This document shows, one piece after another, positions 56,225-64,000 of a DNA stretch of 64,000 bases. The position numbers and the translations under genes are program-made. The notes beneath the pieces were generated by a model. It saw nothing but the letters and a program-made list of their open reading frames with translations, did not search any database and was not told the DNA's origin. How positions within the stretch are numbered: position 1 is the first letter of the stretch; each line of letters opens with the position of its first letter. Source of the stretch: Lineus longissimus (taxonomy: Eukaryota; Nemertea; Pilidiophora; Heteronemertea; Lineidae); the NCBI RefSeq assembly GCF_910592395.1, contig NC_088323.1, positions 10,651,501 through 10,715,500 on the forward strand. The letters are read 5' to 3'.

Positions 56225-57430
56225 TTTTTGGCTCACCGTAAGGGGAGTCTATACGATAGCGCTGTGTCCGTCGGCAGCGGCGGCGTCGTCGTCGTCCGTC
56301 GTATCCTGTTTCAGAAACAGTGGCACGTTTCTTAACCGCTAGGGCTATGAACTTGAAACTTTGTACACAGCACCCCCTAGGTCATGTGACCTCTGACACT
56401 GAATTTCGGTCCGATTTGATTCTCAACTTGGTCACCAGGGGGCCAAATGTTGATATCTAAAGTGTGATATCTCGCTTATTAGTGACTTGTTTTCGATGAA
56501 ACTTTCGTTGTAGGTACTCATAGCAAATATACATCTTATATCATACGGGTTTTTAATTTGACTTACTTTTGAAGGTCACAGAGGTCATATGGCGTAAATT
56601 GGCCGTTAGAGTGTAAACTATGGCACGTTTCTTAACCACTAAAGCTATGACCTTGAAACTTGGTACATATAACCCTCTATATCACATAGCCTCTGGTGCT
56701 GAATTTCAGTTTGATCTGATTCTCAACTTTGCCACCAAGGGGCCAAAAACGGAAATCTAAAAAGTGTGATATCTTGCTTACAAGTGACTTATTTTCGATA
56801 AAATTTTTATGGTAGGTACTCTCAGGAAGAATACATCACATATCTTACGGGTTTTCAATTTGACCTACTTTTCAAGGTCACAGAGGTCATATGGCGTAAA
56901 TTGGCCGTTAGAGTGTAAACTATGGCACGTTTCTTAACCAGTAATGTATGAACTTGAAACTTGGTGCATATAACCCCCTACATCAGATAACCCCTGATGC
57001 CGAATTTTGCCCCGATCTGATTCTTTATTCGGCCACCAGGGGGCCATAATGTAAAAGGTAAGAAGTGCAATATCTTGCTTATTTTTAGTGATTCGTTTTC
57101 AATAACATTTTTATGGTAGGTTCTCCTAGCAAGAATACATCAGATATCATATGAGTTTTTGATCTGACCTGCTTTTCAAGGTCACAGAGGTCAAATGGCG
57201 TAAAATGGTCGTTTGATTGTAACTATGGCACGTTTCTTAACCACTAAAGCTTTGAACTTGAAATTTGATACACATGACTCCCTACGTCATTTTACCTCGG
57301 ACACCGAATTTCGATCTGATCTGGTACTCAACTCGGCCACCAGGAGGCCAAAACTAAAATAGGTAAAAAGTGCAATATTTCGTTTATTAGTGACTTGTTT
57401 TTGATGAACAAATATAGTGACTCAAGCAAG
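56225..57430 (+). repeat. Family I repeat, copy H
   Basis: The head TTTTTGGCTCACCGTAAGGGG, GCTGTGTCCGTCGG and a GTCGTCGTCGTCC tract are followed by four modules. AGGTCA-CAG-AGGTCA occurs at 56573, 56875 and 57179 (302 and 304 bp apart) and CCACCAGGGGGC at 57033. The tail is missing; text changes at about 57425. Confidence 0.8.
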
Positions 57431-57998
57431 ATATGCCAGAGTACATCGACGATCTTTTCAATGAATTGTGGTGTGTTTAGGAGTTGTTAGACGGCGCTGC
57501 AATCAGTTACAATCGTATGCTGATTTGACATGTTTTGAGAGATGGCAAAAGACAAAATAAGTCAAAACACTCTTGTAAATAAGTTACTGTTTTATTAGGT
57601 GTTCACATTCAATTTACACACAGTTATGGGGTATCAGAATAACATTTGGACAGTATTTCCAAGTATTTTATTCAAGTTTGTGGATGTAAATACATTCCGC
57701 CAGTTCTTCGGAAAAAAATTGAGGACCGAAAACATGACATTTGTCAGTGTTTAGTGAAATTTTTGTATGGTGGATAGAAGGACTTTATACACACCATTTT
57801 GTTGCTGAAGGGAAGAGCTATCAGTGGTACCAAGTTTGTTGAGGTAGGGTAAGTAGTTTTTGTTTTAACAACTTTTTGAAAAACTCTAATTTTCAGAAAT
57901 TTGCCTCGGTTTTCGGATTAAATGGCGCGAAACAGGTTACGGGCTGAAAGAGTTAACTATATAATTTTTGTACCAAATGGTATTTCCAACTGTGTAAA

Positions 57999-58330
57999 AT
58001 GCAATTTAGTGATTTGCGGAGTTTGTGTGGGTATCATAGACGAGTTCATGACGAGGTTGCCAAGAGTTCATGCGGATATCATGAAAGTGTTCATGGTGAT
58101 TTGCAGAGTTCGTGCGGATAGCATAGATGAGTTTATGACGAGGTTGCCAAGACTTCATGCGGATATCATGAAAGTGTTCATGGTGATTGGCAGAGTTCAT
58201 GCGGATATCATAGATGAGTTCATGATGAGGTTGCCAAGAGTTCATGCGGATATCATGAACGTGTTCATGGTGATTTGCAAAATTCGTGTGGATATCATAG
58301 ATGAGTTCATGACGAGGTTGCCAAGAGTTT
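57999..58330 (+). repeat. 87-bp in-frame minisatellite
   Basis: About 3.8 copies of an 87-bp unit. ACGAGGTTGCCAAGA anchors lie at 58051, 58138, 58225 and 58312, exactly 87 apart. Each unit is two diverged halves around GTTCATGCGGATATCATGA. Because 87 is 29 codons, a frame from 57922 to 58437 stays open (171 codons; repeating ADIMKVFMVICRV and DIIDEFMTRLPRV), and the minus strand is open too. No start context, splice site or homology supports a protein. Confidence 0.85.
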
Positions 58331-58433
58331 TTATATATATATATCTATATATATACACATATGCGTATAATCTGTATAGCACAAAAGTGTTCATCATCCA
58401 GCCTCATCCAAAGGTTCAACATAACAAATGGAA

Positions 58434-61400
58434 TTAATTAGAGCTCAAAGAGATGGGTGGATGAAACATGATGGCCGAGAATAGGAAACAGTAATTACGA
58501 GAAATTTGATCTGAATTTGAGCAACGTTTGATAAATTTTTCTGGCCATTTTGATTCCGTCTGTACACTCCCTTCGAGCATGCAAACCGTCATCGCAGCTC
58601 TGGCGTAGCTATTATCCGCAGTCTTCACTTTCACCGTTGGAATGATTACATAGTCGTCAGGGAATACATCCACCACTCTAGCAAGGGTCCAGGAACCTTG
58701 GGGTTGTTTCTAATTGACGAGTATGACAAGATCGCCCACAGTGACAGTTTTACCATTTCATCGCCATTTGGATCTTAACGTCAAGTTTGGTAGATACCTC
58801 TTTAACCATCTCTGATTGACTCGGTTGGCTACTACTAGGACACGTTTCCATTGCTGCCGGCTGTTGTTTTCATTAGGTGTTTTCTTCTCACAGAGGCAGG
58901 ACATCGGCATGACCATGTAAGAAGTTATTTGGTGTAAGAGTGTTGAAATTGTTGACGTCTTCTCTGACATAGGTCAGAGGCCTATTATTTACGTTGGCCT
59001 CAACCTCCACCAGCGCCGGTCTCAGGACTGTCTCACTAACATGGACACTAGCGAGCACAGTAGTCAGCACTTCTTCACCGTCTAGACGAGGCTTTCCCAA
59101 GCGCCGCCGAAATGTGGGGCTGCTGGCGGGTTGAAAAACCATCTAATCCTCAGCGGAGTGACGAATCAGCTTATTTGTTCTTGGTCAAATTCTTCTAGAC
59201 AACTTCTGAGATCTGCATCAGACATTTTCTATCAGCTTCGTATGCTCCTTCAGTGCACTGAGATCTTACCAAGGCAAAGACTGATTATCTGTATGACTCG
59301 TTTCAAGAGATTCTGAACTCCACAATCTCTCCACACTCTCCTGGAATTGATTGTTCTTTCTTTAAGGTGTAAAACATCCTCTGGATGATGCGATCCAAGT
59401 TTGATTTCCCCTCCATCCCAATGATGGACCATCCCAGTTGAGTCCTTATTCCATATGGTTGGTGTTTACCTCCTTTGACAACTTCCTTCCTGATATGAGC
59501 CTCGGGTACATCAACGCCAATGAGTAGTTCGAACTCGGAAGCATCGACATCGCACATCGGAAGTTTAGATAAGAAAGCGATTCGTGAAGTCGAGGTTTGA
59601 TCTGACGTTAAGGTCCTCAAGGTGAGTGGAGCAGAACGCCAGTTTAGGCTAAGACGATCTGCCAGGGAGTACCGAATCACTGTGATTTCGCTAGCTGAGT
59701 CTAGTAAGGCCACTGTCTTGACCGTAATCCCCTTGTTCGGGACAAATACTGGTACTGATTGCATAGGGATTGTACTCTGTTGCAACACACTGTCCCAACC
59801 AATCCCTGAAACCTATAAGGTTTATATAGGTTGTCGCTGTTGAGATACTCTGCCAATATATTTATTCCAATGATTCACCCTGTCTCCGGGAATTCGGTTG
59901 GCCATTCTCATCAAAACATCAGTGCCTGTGATATATGAAAGGTATTCAAGCGACTCAACATGATTATACAGTCCCGCACACCAGTATATAAATTCCTTAA
60001 TGATGACGCGTAAGTTTCTCCAGATAGGTTGAGGCGACTCTGTGTCTATGTCCAAAGTGTACATTGCGTTCCTTCAGGGCTTGGGCATATTATCTCCCTG
60101 AATGCCCAATTCCTCTGATGAGTCGCTTTGCATCTCCCTCGAAATGGCTGATGAGCAAACTTCTCCGATTATCTGTGATTCCGTGTTTACCATCTACCTG
60201 ATCAAAGAAGAGCTCAATAAACTTATTGTGGCTTAAGTTTTGGCAGGAAATTCGTAGATGTATTCTCGGATACTGGCATTTTTAGGCTTATGTCACTCTT
60301 CCATAATGGATCAGCAGAAGCCACTTTGATATCTGTCTGTCCTCCTCTCAAATCAAATCAAATCTCAGTTCTGGCGTCACACCAACATGAGCTTTGGTGA
60401 TATGACGTTTCATTCATCTCGCTGCAACATGTACTCCTGATTTATTTGTGTTGCTTGGTTGGACGGTATCGAGTCCGGAAGCTGGAATTGTTGCAGGGTT
60501 CTTCTGAATGTCAGTATTAACCATCGAACGTACATGGGCCTCGACCTAAACTTTAACTGACTGCCCTGTCACTTGATCCTTTCCATCATTCAATGGTTTA
60601 TTCTCGGCAAGATCATCAGCTTCGTCTGATCCTGATCTCCTGATTGACGACGTCGCGATTCATTCCGTCCCTGTTTCCCTCCGGTTGATCCTCAATCTCC
60701 CAGTAACCAATGTCCGTGCCTTTATTTACTTCACCACCATGATGCATGTCACTGGTTGCCAAGTCCTCAGAGACACCAGCAGCCCCCCTGGGATATCCAG
60801 ATCAGCTTCTTCTTTGGGAGGCTCATCGTCATCTTCACTACCACCCGGCTGAGAGCCACTTCCTTCGAGAGATTAGAAATCGGAAAAGTCATATGATGAT
60901 TCAGTCACTGATGGGATTGCATTCCTCAGCTTGTATGTTTTGATGTCATTCAGAAACTGTGATGCTAACTCTGCTTGAGCTTTGAACCAATCATCTATGA
61001 TCAGATTGATCCGGCAACTGCATAGTATAAAGTTCATTTGTCTGATGTAGTGCTTCCAAAGATGACAAAATACTTTCCTCTGTTTAAGCGAGATGAGATG
61101 ACTTTTAGACCGGCTCTGTGACATCGCAGCTAGAGCAGCACCAATCCTCCTGGTAAGCCATCCTGCCTGGGAGGCCCTCATGCTCTTAACTTTCTCAGTT
61201 AAGCTAGGTCTATCCACTGTCTGCTCATTGGCGTAAGAAAGTTCAATAAATTCCAATGAAATTCAACAGCGCCCCAAGTACTTTCTGATGACTGGAAAAC
61301 CAAAGGCCGACGGTTCTGTAGATCTGCTTGATGAGGTGTTGGCTGCTGAAGACGTCTTACGTAAGGCGATTCGTGAAATGAAGCTTTCCGCAATCCGCAA

Positions 61401-61520
61401 AAGGACTTGAAGAGTTGAAGAGTGCCTTGCCTCCGAAATTTCAGGGTGCGTCGGATGAAAAAGTTCAAGCCAGCTGGCTGACCTAGTCACTGGGTGCTCC
61501 ATATAGGTGTATACCAAACA
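58434..61520 (-). pseudogene. BEL/Pao LTR retrotransposon, internally deleted
   Basis: Minus-strand remains, 5' to 3'. The N-terminal gag-like region (61468-60873: LTEKVKSMRASQAGWLTRRI) is followed by a gag segment (about 60300-60060: FEGDAKRLIRGIG). The protease domain follows (59788-59303: TVALLDSASEITVIR, ELLIGVDVPEAHIR, YGIRTQLGWSIIG). A junction then leads directly into the integrase end (59230-58760: CLEEFDQEQIS, FFNPPAAPHFG, EVEANVNNRPLTYV, LTPNNFLHG, QQWKRVLVVAN) and its C-terminal strand (58676: VVDVFPDDYVIIPTVKVKTA). RT, RNase H and the integrase core are absent. Many stops. No LTR pair was found. It is an old, dead genomic copy. Confidence 0.82.
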
Positions 61521-61800
61521 ATAGGTTCAATGTTCCATCAACAGCGTCCCCTAGTAATGGAAAGATGAATATGCATGTACTTCCACTTTAAGCCTAAGAG
61601 TAATGTCCAAAGAAGTTGGTCTACAAAGTTCCTATAATTCCAAAGTTGAACACCTTCAAAGTTCAATGTCCCATGGATAATACAGAAAATGTGCAATCAT
61701 TCAATGAAAGTATGTAGGCAGGGTCTCTACACAACAGTTTAGTTGTACTCACATGTATATACCAATCAGTAGATTCAATGTTCCATTCACAGCATGTAAA
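61500..61800. repeat. Imperfect direct repeat beyond the BEL/Pao remains
   Basis: GTGTATACCAAACAATAGGTTCAATGTTCCAT (about 61506) recurs as GTATATACCAATCAGTAGATTCAATGTTCCAT (about 61754). The spacing is about 248 bp. It may be part of the lost LTR or leader. Confidence 0.5.
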
Positions 61801-62510
61801 TGATCCAACATGTTGACAGAAAACATCATTTTCACCACAGATCACTAATCTGAGAACTAAGAACTACTAATCCACATTAAATTCCAGTGCACGGCCTCAG
61901 CTGATAAAGCCACCGAATAATTGAGCAGAATGTTCCTCAGTGTGTTGAACTGTAGTGTGTATAACCCGCATAGATGCAATGTAGAAAACGTCAATTCAAA
62001 ACGTCTCTAAAACAGCCGATTCCATTTGTGGCTTCGCACCAGGGATATGACAGAAGTACCAAGCATTTGATTATTCCGTGACACCAACTGGAGAGGTCAA
62101 AGTTCACAATAAGTTCATAGTAAAGATTGTCGATTCCTGATGTTCAATCCGAGATAATGTGTCAAAATACATGTATGTAAATGCTATAGGGTGTTCAGGT
62201 CAAAATAAACCATTGCATATATAATTATTATTGCAGGCTATAATTCAAGTATCAGCTATTATAAGCATTATGGCATTTTCAGAATGGAAAAATTCCTATC
62301 CAGTCCAAATTTATAGACATTTGAACTTCGCAAGTTTGGGACATTTTGACCAAGGGCTCCAAAGGGAAAATGCCTTTCAGGGTCAAAGGTCAAATGGTTT
62401 CCAACATGGCTGCCGTGATGAGAAAATGATCAGTATTTTAGCTGTAGGAATCTTATTTATGAATATTTGTCAGCAAAATTTATAGAATGGAGTCATATTA
62501 TGATGTCCGT
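61801..62510. other. No supported gene
   Basis: AT-rich DNA with one 84-codon frame (62231-62485), no domain recognised. Confidence 0.45.
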
Positions 62511-62900
62511 CCTAACAAAATCCAAAATGGCCACCAAAATCCAAGATGGCTACCAATAATCCAAGATGGCCACCAAAACTATGCAACTTGGCAACCTTTT
62601 CTGCAGCTCTGACTCAGATTGCCAACCAAAGGAGTAGTAAAACTTGATTATTATGGATCTCGGGTTGGAATTCAATATGGCGGCATTCCAAGATGGCCAC
62701 CAATGACAAATATTGAAATATGGCCGCTAATAAGGACATTGGCAGAAATCATTTCAGTCTCTTTAAACTTAGAGACTGGTATAATATGCAGCTCGAGGTC
62801 CGTCTATCTTTATCCACTTTGATGCCACCGCCATCAGGCGGCCATGTTGAAACCAATATGGCCACCATAAGCGGCCAAACTCTGCCAACACCATTAATAT
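62511..62900. repeat. Clustered CCAAGATGGCCACCAA words
   Basis: (C)CAA(A/G)ATGGCCACCAA or close variants at about 62521, 62541, 62561, 62688 and 62855, in irregular spacing. The words resemble the AATATGGCCACCAG part of the family II unit. Confidence 0.6.
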
Positions 62901-64000
62901 TCGAACCAGACTTGTAATATATCAAAATGATCGGTTGAGAGTAAGGATGTCAGTCGACTGTTTGAAATGTGGCTATTAACAGACACAGAAAGACTAGAAG
63001 CGTTATAAATCAAGTTCATACATTATTATTCAACTCATTTGCATATTACAGATGAAATCAACAGATAATACGTCTCAAGTACCATCGAATGTATTCGCTG
63101 CTTGATGACCACAACCCCTCACTGCTGAATCTGCCTCAATTCTCTTCATAAAGCAAGATCTGAAGATAAAGAATAATTCCTCAAAATAAAGAATAATATC
63201 TCAGACGGTATTGGTACTTTCAATTATATCATTTATGTCAATGAGGCTTTTCCCCCCAAGGCTTTATTGGTTCAGTGTTACAGATAGTGCTATAGCACAC
63301 ACAGCTATAGCCAAACATGACCTGGTCACTCACAGAACACTGTCACACTGTCAGTAAAGCCATGCAATGCTGAATGCATGAACCAGGAAATGAAAAGAAA
63401 AACATTGATATTTTCACCAAACTACCCAACAAAACCTTTGCATACAGAGCATTCGAGTCTCAGGACTATCAAAAACAGCATTAGTCAGATGTCACGGGAT
63501 AACAAAAATTAAAAAATATACAATAAACCTACCCAAACTGACTGAAATCAGCTGATATTCTAATACTAATTTAATTGGAAAAGTGCCCGGATGTTACGAA
63601 AATTGGACATGCGCCACCATCGGCCAAGTTGGAACTACAAAATAAATTATAAATTCTTGATTCCGCTGGAGATGTCATCTTATTTTCATCAAAACGGAGG
63701 TTTATACTTACAATTGCCACTAGATCCGTATAAATGACATATCTATAAGATTTCCGAAGGGATAGTTAGGTGTTGTTTACAGTGTCAAATCTTGAAAATG
63801 CCTAAAATCAGTAAATATTGACGGAATTTCATCCGGTTTTTCACGAACAGCAAGAGTTGCAGCAGTAGAGTTCACTTCCGGCTAGATAATTTACATAGGT
63901 CACATGCCCTTTTGTGGAAAAGGCGCCAAAGATTTGACGAGCAAGTGACAGCTGGCCACGCCTGCCGCCGTCATTAGCATAACGTTATGGTGGACGTGAT
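62901..64000. other. No supported gene
   Basis: AT-rich intergenic DNA becoming CpG-richer in the last 100 bp. Nothing recognised. Confidence 0.45.

Noticed and set aside
57999-58330. CRISPR-like or coding repeat array
   Set aside because: Units are contiguous with no spacers; eukaryotic context; better described as a minisatellite.
1-64000. tRNA, rRNA or snRNA genes
   Set aside because: I looked for B-box (GGTTCGAATCC-type) words and conserved rRNA stretches and saw none convincing.

Overview
The window reads as nuclear DNA of an animal, probably a marine invertebrate. GT..AG split genes are buried in a dense mosaic of mobile elements. The frequent TAGGCCTA-type words and the mix of families (piggyBac, PHD-tailed pogo/Tigger, Mutator-like, Penelope-like, BEL/Pao, CR1/L2-like LINE) suggest an echinoderm, hemichordate or cephalochordate. 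This is inference; a mollusc is not excluded.

Host genes are sparse and all on the + strand. A SAM-domain protein starts at 3714 (exon 3714-3774, exon 5867-6009). A two-finger C2H2 coding exon follows at 6101-6577. The one securely named gene is UFC1, the E2 conjugating enzyme for UFM1: exon 1 at 22439-22561 and exon 2 at 36454-36585. Its 13.9-kb first intron is filled with transposons. The exon with the catalytic cysteine was not found downstream.

Layout. 1-8350: SAM and zinc-finger genes, palindromes, local duplications. 8350-13200: a large nested copy of a hairpin-headed modular repeat (family I), its target repeat, and a TIR candidate. 13264-14967: a decayed minus-strand transposon-like coding region. 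15268-17527: a PIF/Harbinger-like non-autonomous element (TTA duplication) holding a nested fold-back element. 18472-20128: a TA-flanked TIR element. 21497-21952: a MITE. 22439-36585: the UFC1 region, with a 710-bp piggyBac deletion derivative, a dead pogo transposase with PHD finger, family I copies and a fold-back element. 39431-42698: a fold-back element and hairpin-headed families II and III. 42712-44065: a Mutator-like transposase relic. 45079-48530: an inverted and direct pair of Penelope-like fragments. 49618-52896: a LINE split by a 2.37-kb piggyBac element. 55131-57430: more family I. 57999-58330: an 87-bp in-frame minisatellite. 58434-61520: a gutted BEL/Pao element on the minus strand.

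The most interesting signal is the hairpin-headed repeats. Family I has at least eight copies. Its roughly 302-bp modules carry, about every 150 bp and in a fixed order, a match to the CTCF core (CCACCAGGGGGC) and a nuclear-receptor type direct repeat (AGGTCA, 3-nt spacer, AGGTCA). Copies inserted into other repeats leave empty-site comparisons inside this window.
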